Assembly: GCA_015272215.1 (NCBI GenBank)
Contig: JACYMD010000064.1
Coordinates: 107,036 to 171,035, forward strand
Origin: Rivularia sp. T60_A2020_040
Lineage (GTDB): Bacteria > Cyanobacteriota > Cyanobacteriia > Cyanobacteriales > Nostocaceae
DNA: 64,000 bases
Direction: 5' to 3'
Both the position numbers and the translations under genes were made by a program. The notes below the pieces were generated by a model, which did no database searches, was not told the DNA's origin, and worked only from the letters and a program-made list of their open reading frames with translations. Below are positions 8,842 through 16,644 of the stretch, one piece after another (within the stretch, counting starts at the first letter, position 1; the number at the start of each line of letters is the position of its first letter).

Positions 8842-9501
8842 TAACGTTCCCACTTTAACTACGTTGTATAACTCATCCACATCTTGATTTTTTAATGACG
8901 GACAACCCCAAGTCCAATTTTGTTGCTTATCTATGATTTTATCACTTCCTTGGAATACACCATGAATACCAACCTGACCACCAATAGAATTGAACCAGGA
9001 AATTTCACCTTGGCTTTTGGCTTGAAAATGCTTCCTCCAAGATGCAGCATTGGGATAATCTAACCACATAAATTTAGACCACGAAGGATGAGGATATAAA
9101 TCTTTAATACGAAAAATACCTTCAGGAGTGCGTCTGTCACCTTCTTGCAGCTTATCCCCTTTCGGGCTACTACCAAAAACTACGGGATAAGATTTAACCG
9201 GCTTTTTGTGATAGTAAAGCGTAATTCGATACTTAGATTTTTCAATCAAAATTGAGGTTTTGGCTTTATCTATGTTTTTTCCAATTAGTTCTTCTAATGT
9301 TTGACTATAATTTAGTAATTCGTTTCCAGACACGGGATAGTGAACAGCTTGCAGTGACGGACAACCTTTAATACATAAAACTTCTGTAATATCCGTCAAT
9401 GGAAAAATAAATCCCAAGCGAGTTAGTAGAAAATATAGTGCAGATGTGCTAAAAATTAAAAGCAAAATAATTTTTATTTGGTTTTGATATTTTAAATTCA
9501 T
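8824..9501 (-). CDS. L,D-transpeptidase (YkuD/ErfK family)
   Basis: A 225-residue periplasmic L,D-transpeptidase likely to act on peptidoglycan stem peptides. The N-terminus has a membrane anchor (IILLLIFSTSALYFLLTRLG, residues 11-30). The catalytic domain begins near ILIEKSKYRITLYYHKK and includes GIHGVFQGSDK and the active-site cysteine in TWGCPSLKNQDVDEL. The usual SHGC motif reads TWGC here; the catalytic Cys and Gly are retained. It runs opposite to the photolyase-like gene. Confidence 0.85.
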   Translation of the reverse strand: MNLKYQNQIKIILLLIFSTSALYFLLTRLGFIFPLTDITEVLCIKGCPSLQAVHYPVSGNELLNYSQTLEELIGKNIDKAKTSILIEKSKYRITLYYHKKPVKSYPVVFGSSPKGDKLQEGDRRTPEGIFRIKDLYPHPSWSKFMWLDYPNAASWRKHFQAKSQGEISWFNSIGGQVGIHGVFQGSDKIIDKQQNWTWGCPSLKNQDVDELYNVVKVGTLVEVVP

Positions 9502-9573
9502 GAGATTTCAAGTAATAATAGTTACATTATTTTTTTCGTGAATCAACCTTAACATTTAAGTCGGGTTGACGAG

Positions 9574-9682
9574 ATATAGCGGTTTTCAATTAAGTGCAAT
9601 AATAAAATTGCTAAAAACTGGGCGAAAAAGGATGTCCACCCGACAATTTAGATGTATTTTACTCAACCGAAAACCGCTATAT
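9574..9682. mobile_element. MITE-like element with 14-bp inverted ends
   Basis: ATATAGCGGTTTTC at 9574-9587 is mirrored exactly by GAAAACCGCTATAT at 9669-9682, bounding 109 bp without a gene. The same end (GTGAAAACCGCTATAG, preceded by TTGCACCCAA) occurs near 48964-48990. The shape fits a non-autonomous miniature element; no transposase is present nearby. Confidence 0.5.
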
Positions 9683-9722
9683 TCACCATTCCCAATGCTC
9701 TATTACCAATGCCCTATTACCA

Positions 9723-10583
9723 ATGACTAACGAAATGCGTCGCGACTTTAAGCACCGTCAAGAATTGATAGCTTACCTCAAAGAACAATTTCCCGAAGCT
9801 GCAAAACGAGACGAACACATCAGCGAAACCGTAGGTGGACGTAAAGCTGCTGAAAAAGCGCTACAAAAAGTAGACCCCAAAAAATACGCAAAAACACGTA
9901 ATTTTTTAACTGGTGGAGTTACTAAACTTTCCGCTTATTTGCGTTACGGTGTTCTGAGCTTGCGAGAAGTGCGCGACTATACATTAAATAAAGTCAGTAA
10001 TGATGACGATGCGACTAAATTAGTTAACGAATTAGGTTGGCGCGACTATTGGCAAAGATTGTATGTAAAATTAGAAAACGGTATTTGGGAAGATAGAGAA
10101 GAATATAAAACAGGTAACAGCATAGCCGAATACGCACCGGATTTACCCGAAGATATCCAACAAGGTAATACAGGATTAGTTTGTATTGATAGCTTTAGTA
10201 AAGAATTGCGTGAAACTGGTTATCTACACAATCATATGCGGATGTGGATTGCAGCATATATCGTCCATTGGCGGCGAATTCGCTGGCAAGCAGGGGCAAA
10301 ATGGTTTTTAGAGCATTTGTTAGATGGCGACCCCGCGAGTAATAATATGTCATGGCAATGGGTAGCGAGTACCTTTAGTCATAAACCTTATTTTTTCAAT
10401 CGTGAGAACTTAGAACGTTATACCGATGGGGTTTATTGTAAAGAATGTCCCTTATACGGTAAATGCGATTTTGAAGGTAGTTACGAACAGTTAGAAGAGA
10501 AATTGTTTCCTAAAAAAGAGTTTACAAATCAGCCCAATAGTCAGAGTTTTCAGAAAGGGAAGAGGGGGAAGGGTAATAGGTAA
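9723..10583 (+). CDS. Photolyase/cryptochrome-like FAD-binding protein lacking the antenna domain
   Basis: A 286-residue protein that matches only the C-terminal FAD-binding half of the DNA photolyase/cryptochrome superfamily. Recognisable blocks are TGGVTKLSAYLRYGVLSLRE, ELGWRDYWQRLY, LRETGYLHNHMRMWIAAYIV, LLDGDPASNNMSWQWVAST and FSHKPYFFN. The N-terminal Rossmann domain that binds the light-harvesting cofactor is absent. After the core comes a Cys-containing tail (YCKECPLYGKCDF). Whether it repairs DNA is unknown. The ATG lies inside a CCCTATTACCAATG repeat; the next ATG is 12 bases on. Confidence 0.82.
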   Translation: MTNEMRRDFKHRQELIAYLKEQFPEAAKRDEHISETVGGRKAAEKALQKVDPKKYAKTRNFLTGGVTKLSAYLRYGVLSLREVRDYTLNKVSNDDDATKLVNELGWRDYWQRLYVKLENGIWEDREEYKTGNSIAEYAPDLPEDIQQGNTGLVCIDSFSKELRETGYLHNHMRMWIAAYIVHWRRIRWQAGAKWFLEHLLDGDPASNNMSWQWVASTFSHKPYFFNRENLERYTDGVYCKECPLYGKCDFEGSYEQLEEKLFPKKEFTNQPNSQSFQKGKRGKGNR

Positions 10584-10650
10584 TTGATAATTGGTAATTG
10601 GTATTTGAAAAAATTTTGTATTTGAATAATCAAGTTGTTCAGCAATCCTA

Positions 10651-10722
10651 ATGTTGGGTTACGGCACCATTAATATAGATTGTCGTTACAAATCAGAAGT
10701 TGAAATAGTCGATTACCATTAG
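10651..10722 (+). pseudogene. higB: HigB-type toxin, C-terminal stub
   Basis: The frame immediately upstream of higA ends in SEVEIVDYH followed by TAG, which is the typical C-terminus of HigB/RelE-like toxins (usually preceded by an aromatic-basic core). The rest of a ~90-residue toxin is missing: upstream DNA is repeat-like. The stub sits 13 bases before the higA start, exactly where higB lies in intact higBA loci. The recognisable part is short, so this is a reasoned but not certain call. Confidence 0.5.
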
Positions 10723-10735
10723 GAAACGAAAACCG

Positions 10736-11035
10736 ATGAAAATTCCCAAATATAGACCTCCAACACATCCCGGTACTTTGCTACTCAAAGATTTTCTCGA
10801 ACCAATGGGAATAACCCAACGACAACTAGCAGATGCACTTCATGTTCCCTATCAGCGCATAAATGAGCTTGTAAATCAAAAGCGAGGAATTACACCTAGT
10901 ACAGCAATACGATTATCAAAATTCTTTGGAAATAGCTCCAATTTTTGGTTAAATCTGCAACAAAATTGGGAGCTTTACTACGTTCTCAAAGAAGAAGAAG
11001 AGGAACTCAAAGCCATTTCAGAATTTAAAACTTGA
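10736..11035 (+). CDS. higA: HigA-family antitoxin (XRE helix-turn-helix)
   Basis: A 99-residue HigA-type antitoxin. It begins with the family signature RPPTHPGTLLLKDFLEPMGI, then a helix-turn-helix (TQRQLADALHVPYQRINELV) and RGITPSTAIRLSKFFGNSS, FWLNLQQNWEL. In complete modules it binds the HigB mRNA interferase and represses its own operon. Here the toxin gene is reduced to a stub just upstream, so HigA may now act as a solitary regulator. A long inverted repeat follows the stop. Confidence 0.88.
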   Translation: MKIPKYRPPTHPGTLLLKDFLEPMGITQRQLADALHVPYQRINELVNQKRGITPSTAIRLSKFFGNSSNFWLNLQQNWELYYVLKEEEEELKAISEFKT

Positions 11036-11052
11036 TAATAGGTGCTAATTTT

Positions 11053-11090
11053 GGCGTTGCTGAATCGTCATACAAAGATTCAGCAACGCC
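11053..11090. terminator. Perfect 14-bp inverted repeat after higA
   Basis: GGCGTTGCTGAATC and its exact complement GATTCAGCAACGCC flank a 10-base loop. The stem could terminate higA transcription, but there is no T-run. The GGCGTTGCTGAAT core also resembles terminal repeats of cyanobacterial insertion sequences, so a small mobile remnant is equally possible. Confidence 0.5.
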
Positions 11091-11112
11091 CGATATTGTA
11101 CTATAAACTTCA

Positions 11113-11160
11113 ATTCAAAATAAAATTCAAAATAAAATTCAAAATAAAATTCAAAAGAAA
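11113..11160. repeat. 12-bp tandem repeat
   Basis: About four copies of ATTCAAAATAAA in tandem, between the higA terminator and the riboswitch. No coding content. Confidence 0.75.
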
Positions 11161-11227
11161 ACTCCCTTTAGGTAGATTTGATTACAAAAAAAACGGATTA
11201 TGATACAATAATTATCAACAAAAAATC

Positions 11228-11364
11228 AGCCTAATCCTGCTTATATTTTTCAAGTTGGAACGGAGGAACCACTATTACGGGGCGTATTTTACTTAGAAGT
11301 GTTAATAACTTCTTAGTAAGAAGGATACCTCTCAATCCTAGCCCGTCAGCTAACTTCGTAGGCT
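11228..11364 (+). ncRNA. c-di-AMP riboswitch (ydaO/yuaA type)
   Basis: The leader contains the conserved ydaO/yuaA blocks in order: AGCCTAATCC at 11228, CGGAGGAACCA at 11261, GGGGCG at 11279, and CCCGTCAGCTAACTTCGTAGGCT at 11342-11364, given here as CCCGTCAGCTAACTTCG plus TAGGCT. The outer helix P1 forms between AGCCTA (11228-11233) and TAGGCT (11359-11364). The class binds cyclic di-AMP and usually switches off genes for ion, osmolyte or cell-wall functions. It lies 327 bases before the transporter start. Assignment is by recall of the consensus, not a covariance search. Confidence 0.85.
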
Positions 11365-11691
11365 TCGAGGGGATTGATGATAAACAACATTTTAAGGATG
11401 TTTCGTTTTCATTATTATCCCAGGCTAATATTATTCGTTTCAGTTGTGTACTTAATTATTACCTGGTAAAACATGATGCATAATTTTTTTTGATTGAATA
11501 GAATAAAATTTTTAAGCTTTAAGTATTCGTGATGTAATGCTTACGGATTTTTGATGGCAAAAATAGCATTTAAACGAATACAATTGATTATCCGTGGCTA
11601 AATCTGATTAGCAAATGAATCCTGCTAATTAATAACTAGTTTATACGCTAGTAATTTCTAATTAATACTATTAAATTTAGAGGAGCTTGTT
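11365..11691 (+). promoter_or_regulatory. Long leader between riboswitch and transporter
   Basis: About 330 bases, AT-rich and gene-free. A weak hairpin (AACAT...ATGTT near 11390) directly follows the riboswitch and could belong to its expression platform. The transporter start is preceded by GAGGAG (about 11680), a good ribosome-binding site. Confidence 0.45.
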
Positions 11692-13029
11692 ATGGGGAAT
11701 TGGCAAGCAATGTTGAGCGGTGCCATATTTATCGCTGTCATTAGTTTAATTATGACAGAGTGGATAAATTTGACTGTAGCAGCTTTTTTAGGAGCTTTAT
11801 TATTAGTTTTTACTAATATAATGACTTTAGAAGAAGCAATTGGTTATATAGCGAAAAGTCACGGAACAATATCATTATTTTTCGGCGTAATGGTATTAGT
11901 CAGAGCATTTCAACCAACGAAAGTTTTTGATTATTTAGCTGCACGAATACTATTATTAGTCAAAGGAGAAGGTAAACGTTTACTACTAGGAATTATTGCA
12001 ATAACTGTTCCTATTTGTGCATTTTTACCTAACGCTACAACAGTAATGTTGTTAGCACCTTTAATTCCCCCCATAGCGAAAGAATTAAGTGTGAATTTTG
12101 TGCCACTATTGATTTTAATGGTTTTTGTTGCTAACGCCGCAGGATTATTAACTTTAGTTGGTGATCCAGTAACATTTTTAGTTGGTGATGCAATTAATTT
12201 AAGCTTTGGAGATTATTTATTACGTTTAAGTTTGGGGGGAGTAATTGCAATTGCTGTGGTTGCGGTGACATTACCCATACTTTTCCGCAAAACTTGGCTG
12301 ACAAAATTAGATGATTTAGAACACATCCCGCATCCACAAATCAACCATCCAGAAGCTTTAACAATGGGTGGGTTGATATTTGCTTTGGTAATCCTGTTTT
12401 TTATCATTGGAGATACTTTACCAGTCAAGATTTCACCGGCTGCGGTTGCTTTATTGGGTGCTGGTTTATCAATGCTTGTATCTCATCAAAGTAAAGTTGA
12501 TACAGTTGACAATATTTTACGCGATGTGGATTGGAGTACTTTAATCTTTTTTATGAGTACCTTTGTGTTAATTGGAGGTTTAGAAAAAACAGGGGTAATT
12601 GAAAGTTTTGCAGGTATATTAGCAACATCTATCGGTACAAATATGATTTTTGGTTCGATAGTATTAGTTTTTGTGACTGGAATCTTATCAAGTATAGTTC
12701 CTAATATTCCTTTGGTAGTGGCAATGATTCCGCTGTTAAAACAGTATTTAATTAATGTTGGATTAGTGGGAGCAGAAGTATTAACACCAGATTTCAGCGG
12801 ACAATTACCATCATCGGTATTACCTTTATTTTATGCGATGTTGTTTGGTGCAAGTTTAGGAGGAAATGGTACTTTAGTGGGAGCATCTTCTAATATTGTA
12901 GCCGCAGGAATTGCTCAACAGTATGGAAGACGCATTACATTTAAAGGATTTCTTAAATATAGTATTCCGGTAACTCTATTACAGTTAATTGCAGCTACAG
13001 GTTATCTATTAATTCGCTTTTTTGTTTAA
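11692..13029 (+). CDS. SLC13/ArsB-NhaD-like ion transporter
   Basis: A 445-residue polytopic membrane protein of the ion-transporter superfamily (anion permease/ArsB/NhaD/CitT-like). Two internal repeats each carry an asparagine/proline-rich re-entrant motif: CAFLPNATTVMLLAPLIPPI in the first half and SSIVPNIPLVVAMIPLL in the second. LVGDPVTFLVGDA and LGGNGTLVGASSNIVAA match the family. Substrate cannot be decided from sequence; anion, arsenite or Na+/H+ exchange are all possible. The upstream c-di-AMP riboswitch points to ion or osmotic homeostasis. Strong GAGGAG ribosome-binding site. Confidence 0.85.
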   Translation: MGNWQAMLSGAIFIAVISLIMTEWINLTVAAFLGALLLVFTNIMTLEEAIGYIAKSHGTISLFFGVMVLVRAFQPTKVFDYLAARILLLVKGEGKRLLLGIIAITVPICAFLPNATTVMLLAPLIPPIAKELSVNFVPLLILMVFVANAAGLLTLVGDPVTFLVGDAINLSFGDYLLRLSLGGVIAIAVVAVTLPILFRKTWLTKLDDLEHIPHPQINHPEALTMGGLIFALVILFFIIGDTLPVKISPAAVALLGAGLSMLVSHQSKVDTVDNILRDVDWSTLIFFMSTFVLIGGLEKTGVIESFAGILATSIGTNMIFGSIVLVFVTGILSSIVPNIPLVVAMIPLLKQYLINVGLVGAEVLTPDFSGQLPSSVLPLFYAMLFGASLGGNGTLVGASSNIVAAGIAQQYGRRITFKGFLKYSIPVTLLQLIAATGYLLIRFFV

Positions 13030-13072
13030 GTTTCCAGTTTTTCTCCGATGGTTTCTATATCTTTTAATGGTA

Positions 13073-13142
13073 ATGGGTAATCGGTAATGGGTAATCGGTA
13101 ATTTAATAATTACCAATGCCCAATTGGCAATTACCCATTACC
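13073..13142. repeat. GGTAATGGGTAATC-type heptamer repeats
   Basis: Units GGTAATC/GGTAATG run forward, then the complementary ATTACCAATGCCCAATT units follow, so the block can fold on itself. It marks the 3' boundary of the transporter gene and the 5' boundary of the gene-like fragment that follows. Confidence 0.75.
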
Positions 13143-13272
13143 AGCTTGCGAAAGATATGATGATTTTGCAGCCATAGAAAAGCTTTTTTACAACTACCAC
13201 AGTTGGGAATATCGTAAACTTGGATTGAAATCATACTTTATGGGGATTGAGAAAGAATTACCATCAAGGTAA
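13141..13272 (+). pseudogene. Gene-like fragment, C-terminal remnant of an unknown protein
   Basis: A frame without a start codon encodes about 43 residues with normal protein composition (ERYDDFAAIEKLFYNYHSW, then EYRKLGLKSYFMGIEKELPS) and a TAA at 13270. It begins abruptly at heptamer repeats. I do not recognise the family. It may be the surviving end of a gene disrupted by repeat expansion, or chance coding. Confidence 0.3.
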
Positions 13273-13315
13273 GCTGAGTTTATATACTTAATTAATTTTC
13301 ACTTAAATCAGTCTT

Positions 13316-13426
13316 ATGAGCCAAGAAGATAAAAATACTATCAAAATAGAACCCGTAACTGTGGTGTTTATTATATTTGTTTTGTTAATACTTCCGTTAC
13401 TGATTACAGGTTTTCTTTCTCAGTAA
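13316..13426 (+). CDS. Small single-span membrane protein (36 residues)
   Basis: A short frame encodes a charged N-terminus (MSQEDKNTIKIEP) and one transmembrane helix (VTVVFIIFVLLILPLLI) ending in TGFLSQ. Composition and topology fit the many small membrane proteins of cyanobacteria, but I do not recognise it as a known photosystem or cytochrome subunit. No clear ribosome-binding site precedes the ATG. Confidence 0.45.
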   Translation: MSQEDKNTIKIEPVTVVFIIFVLLILPLLITGFLSQ

Positions 13427-13464
13427 ATATTTTTTATTGATAATTTGATTTAATTTAATTGAAA

Positions 13465-14148
13465 TTAATTTTGCTGCAATTTTTGTACAAACTTTTGATG
13501 TTCATCTGTTTGCAATCCTTGCTGTAAAACTGTTAAAACTTCAGCTAAATTACCTTCTCGTAAAGCGTTAACAGCTAACCATAAACCCGGAAAAACTTCG
13601 CTACGAATGATACCCAATTTATCAGCTTCTAGGGAAATATAACGACCTTCTTTTAAAATAAACCAGTCCAAACGGTTTTCATACATTTGCCAAACAATAT
13701 ATTCTTTAACCCCGTTACGACGGTAAGCATTAAGTTTATCATTGAGGTCGTAGGAAGCACTACTAGCGGCAATTTCTGCAATTAATTCTGGAGAACCTTG
13801 AATATAATCATCTTCAGTAATCCGAGAATTACCACCTACTTCAGGCTCTATTCTTAGTAAAGCATCTGGTTGAGGTTCGTTATCAGCATCTAAGCGTACA
13901 GTAGCATTATCTTGTAAATCGACTCCAGGAGTCGCTGCACAATAGTTTCCTAACCAAGTCATAATTTTAGCATGAGGTCTACCATGTTTTGTCGCACGTA
14001 CTGGTGAAGCCATGTAAACAATTCCTTCGATTAATTCTGCTTTTTTAACCTGTGTCATTGCTTGATAACGACGTTCAAACTCATAGCGTGTAAGTCTGTC
14101 GCCATTTTCTAAAGGTAGTAAGTTAGTATGAGTGATTTTAGTTGTCAT
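13465..14148 (-). CDS. Uma2 family (DUF820) putative endonuclease
   Basis: A 227-residue member of the Uma2 family, a PD-(D/E)XK nuclease-fold group greatly expanded in cyanobacteria and of unclear role. Visible family elements are RYEFERRYQ near the start, the PDALLRI acidic site, and ELIAEIAASSASYDLNDKLN followed by YRRNGVKEYIVW. I chose the ATG at 14148; a TTG at 14154 would add two residues. It stands alone, downstream of the ABC exporter gene on the same strand. Confidence 0.85.
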   Translation of the reverse strand: MTTKITHTNLLPLENGDRLTRYEFERRYQAMTQVKKAELIEGIVYMASPVRATKHGRPHAKIMTWLGNYCAATPGVDLQDNATVRLDADNEPQPDALLRIEPEVGGNSRITEDDYIQGSPELIAEIAASSASYDLNDKLNAYRRNGVKEYIVWQMYENRLDWFILKEGRYISLEADKLGIIRSEVFPGLWLAVNALREGNLAEVLTVLQQGLQTDEHQKFVQKLQQN

Positions 14149-14272
14149 AATCAATTACCAATTATCTATGATTAATTACTATTAATTACTATTAATTACA
14201 ACTTGCTGCAAGGTGCGGGTGTATATTTCTATTTTAATAGAAACTTTTAACATTAACTTAAACTTAGAGGAG

Positions 14273-14300
14273 AGAAGTCGGGTTTCTAAAAGAAACTTCT
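14273..14300. repeat. Degraded copy of the AGAAGTCGGGTTT hairpin family
   Basis: Reads AGAAGTCGGGTTTCT, then AAA, then AGAAACTTCT. Compared with the intact copies at 35024-35062 and 55301-55333 the right arm has lost the CCGA portion, leaving a bulged stem. Confidence 0.55.
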
Positions 14301-14319
14301 GAGAGGATTCAGATGCACC

Positions 14320-15993
14320 CTATGAACTATGTCGAATTACGCCATTTTCTACTGCTAATTTAGAATTAACTTTATCATATTCAACTTTGCCGTAATCTAA
14401 TTTTATTATCCTATCTGCAAGGTGGAAATAATGGTCGTCGTGACTGATAACTAATACTGTTTTATGGCGTTTTTTCAAATTAGTTAATATCTCTTTGTAA
14501 TAAATATTTCTAAATATTGGATCTTGGTCTGATGCCCATTCATCAAATAAGTAAATCGGACGATTTTCTAAATAAGCTGTTAATAATGCTAACCTTTTAC
14601 GCTGTCCTTGAGAAAGTTCAGTGGTTGATAATTTCCCATTTTCTATGGTTACTTTATGATTTAATTTTAATTGTCGTAAATATTCCTGGGCTTGTTCGTC
14701 TAAAAAGGGTTTGCCAATTCCTAAAAGTTTTTCAAATAAGTAAAAGTCCGAGAAAATCACTGAAAAATGTTGACGATACCACTCGCGATTTTCATCAGTA
14801 ATCGTTTTCCCATCTAAAAGAATTTCTCCAGCTTCGGGAATATATAATCCTGTAATTAACTTCGCTAAAGTTGATTTTCCACTACCATTACCACCAACAA
14901 TAAAGACAATTTCTCCAGGTTTAAAAGTCAAATCAACAGGACCTAAATTAAAGCGACTTTCTTTGTCTTCTCCTGGATAAGCATGAACAACTTGTTTTAA
15001 TTCTAATGTTGAAAATGTTTTGATATCTTGTTTGTTTTCTTCTATATAATTTTCTTTGTTCCCAGCTAATACTAAACCCATTCTTTCGATTTTTTGTAAG
15101 GCTACGCTAGCTTTAGATAAGGCTTGTAGTTTATCTAATATGCTTTGCATAGGCAACATTAAATAAGTCACCGTCAGGATATAAGCTGATAATGTTGCGG
15201 GGGGGACTGTCGCTATTTGCGGTAATACAAATAGTAGGGAACCAACAAGGATGAAAAATAAGAGATTTCCCCATCCTGTGGAAACAGAAAATGTTAATAA
15301 TGCTGCTGAATTTTGGTCACGAGATATAGCTGCACTATGCTGTAATTCTTGTTCAAAAAACTCTTGGCGACGGGCGCTATGTAGTTTAAGCTCTTTTATG
15401 CCTTCGGTTATGGCGCGAAAATGCTTAAATAAACGATCTTGTTCTTCTCGTGCTGAAATCAGAAAACCTTGCGCTCTGTTAATCAGCAGTTGAATGCTAC
15501 CGACAGCTATCATTACAAACCCCACGGTAAAAGCAAACACGTTACCAGATAGGGAAGACAAATAAAGCAAACATCCAGCAATAATTGCGATATCAACACA
15601 GATAAAAGGAATTGCATAGACTGTCGCTGTTAGGGTTGCGACATCCTCTGTGAGGGTTGCTAACAGACGTGGTATACCTAATTTCTCTAAATGTTGTAAT
15701 TGAGCAGCTAAAATTCCTCGACTTAACCGCAACCGTAACTGATATACGGCTTCTTGAGAAAGATTAATGAGTAAGACTTGGGAGATAATACTGTTGACAA
15801 CTACTATTAAGGCAAAAATCGGAAATTGCCAAGCCAGGTTGCTCAAGCTGTCGGAAGATTCAAACCCTTCGCTAATCGCTTTATTAATCAACGCAATCAA
15901 CCTTGCTGTAGTTCCACCGCTTATCAAACCCGTCAAAATCGCGATCGCAACTTGTAACCAAGAAGCCTTTAATAAAAGCCAAATTAAATTCAT
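14320..15993 (-). CDS. Cyclic-peptide-type ABC exporter (fused membrane and ATPase domains)
   Basis: A 557-residue half-transporter of the SyrD/PvdE type used to export non-ribosomal or cyclic peptides. Six hydrophobic segments occupy residues 1-290. The ATPase domain has Walker A GGNGSGKST (367-375), signature LSQGQ (460-464), Walker B YLFDEWASDQDP (481-492) and the H-loop histidine in VLVISHDDHYF. DEWASDQDP is characteristic of this subfamily. Its ATG follows directly on the TGA of the upstream methyltransferase, implying coupled translation. No peptide synthetase lies in the window. Confidence 0.88.
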   Translation of the reverse strand: MNLIWLLLKASWLQVAIAILTGLISGGTTARLIALINKAISEGFESSDSLSNLAWQFPIFALIVVVNSIISQVLLINLSQEAVYQLRLRLSRGILAAQLQHLEKLGIPRLLATLTEDVATLTATVYAIPFICVDIAIIAGCLLYLSSLSGNVFAFTVGFVMIAVGSIQLLINRAQGFLISAREEQDRLFKHFRAITEGIKELKLHSARRQEFFEQELQHSAAISRDQNSAALLTFSVSTGWGNLLFFILVGSLLFVLPQIATVPPATLSAYILTVTYLMLPMQSILDKLQALSKASVALQKIERMGLVLAGNKENYIEENKQDIKTFSTLELKQVVHAYPGEDKESRFNLGPVDLTFKPGEIVFIVGGNGSGKSTLAKLITGLYIPEAGEILLDGKTITDENREWYRQHFSVIFSDFYLFEKLLGIGKPFLDEQAQEYLRQLKLNHKVTIENGKLSTTELSQGQRKRLALLTAYLENRPIYLFDEWASDQDPIFRNIYYKEILTNLKKRHKTVLVISHDDHYFHLADRIIKLDYGKVEYDKVNSKLAVENGVIRHSS

Positions 15994-16644
15994 TCACCGT
16001 ACCGTAGTTGGTTCACATTTCGGTTTTAATCCAATTAGTAGCGCTAATTCGAGCCACTTCCAATAACAGTCCACATCATCAAAACCAATGTTCCGCAACC
16101 ATCTTAATTGAGTTTCGACATCGAGAAGTTTGTTGGATCGATCGTCTTCTTTTTCTGTTCTACCTATCGCTTTTAAAAATTTTTCGTGTAAACGAGGGGT
16201 TGCTGAAGCAACGTGTTCTAAGTTGCAAAAAATACCACCCGGTTGCAATAAATTAAATATTTCTACGTAAAGCGAACGTTTGCGATTATGGCTGAGGTGA
16301 TGGATAGCAAAACTAGACACAACTGCATCAAAAGTTCCTTTATTTGGTAAAGTTTTATCTAAATTGTGGTCAACAACTTCCACTCTCGAATCATTTGCAA
16401 AGCGATTTTTCACTGCTTCTAACATAGTTGGTGAAAAGTCCACACCGATACATTCTACTGAAGGACGTTCTATTTTGAGCAATCCTAATAAGCGCCCATC
16501 CCCAGTCCCCAAATCGAGGATGCGTTTTACCGTTTTGGGTACCTCCTCTAACAGTACTGCTTCTCCCTCAGTACGATGAGGGATTTGATCGGCTTTTGCA
16601 AGATATTCTAAAGCGTGTTCGGCAGAAGTCCAAAGGTTTGTCAT
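15994..16644 (-). CDS. Class I SAM-dependent methyltransferase
   Basis: A 216-residue methyltransferase. Motif I (RILDLGTGDGRLLGLL), the acidic residue after strand 2 (CIGVDFSPTMLEAV), FDAVVSSFAIHHLSHNRK (motif IV) and LLQPGGIFCNLEH are all clear. The substrate is unknown. Its stop codon abuts the start of the ABC exporter gene, so the two are very likely co-transcribed and functionally linked, perhaps modification plus export of one small molecule or peptide. Confidence 0.88.
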   Translation of the reverse strand: MTNLWTSAEHALEYLAKADQIPHRTEGEAVLLEEVPKTVKRILDLGTGDGRLLGLLKIERPSVECIGVDFSPTMLEAVKNRFANDSRVEVVDHNLDKTLPNKGTFDAVVSSFAIHHLSHNRKRSLYVEIFNLLQPGGIFCNLEHVASATPRLHEKFLKAIGRTEKEDDRSNKLLDVETQLRWLRNIGFDDVDCYWKWLELALLIGLKPKCEPTTVR

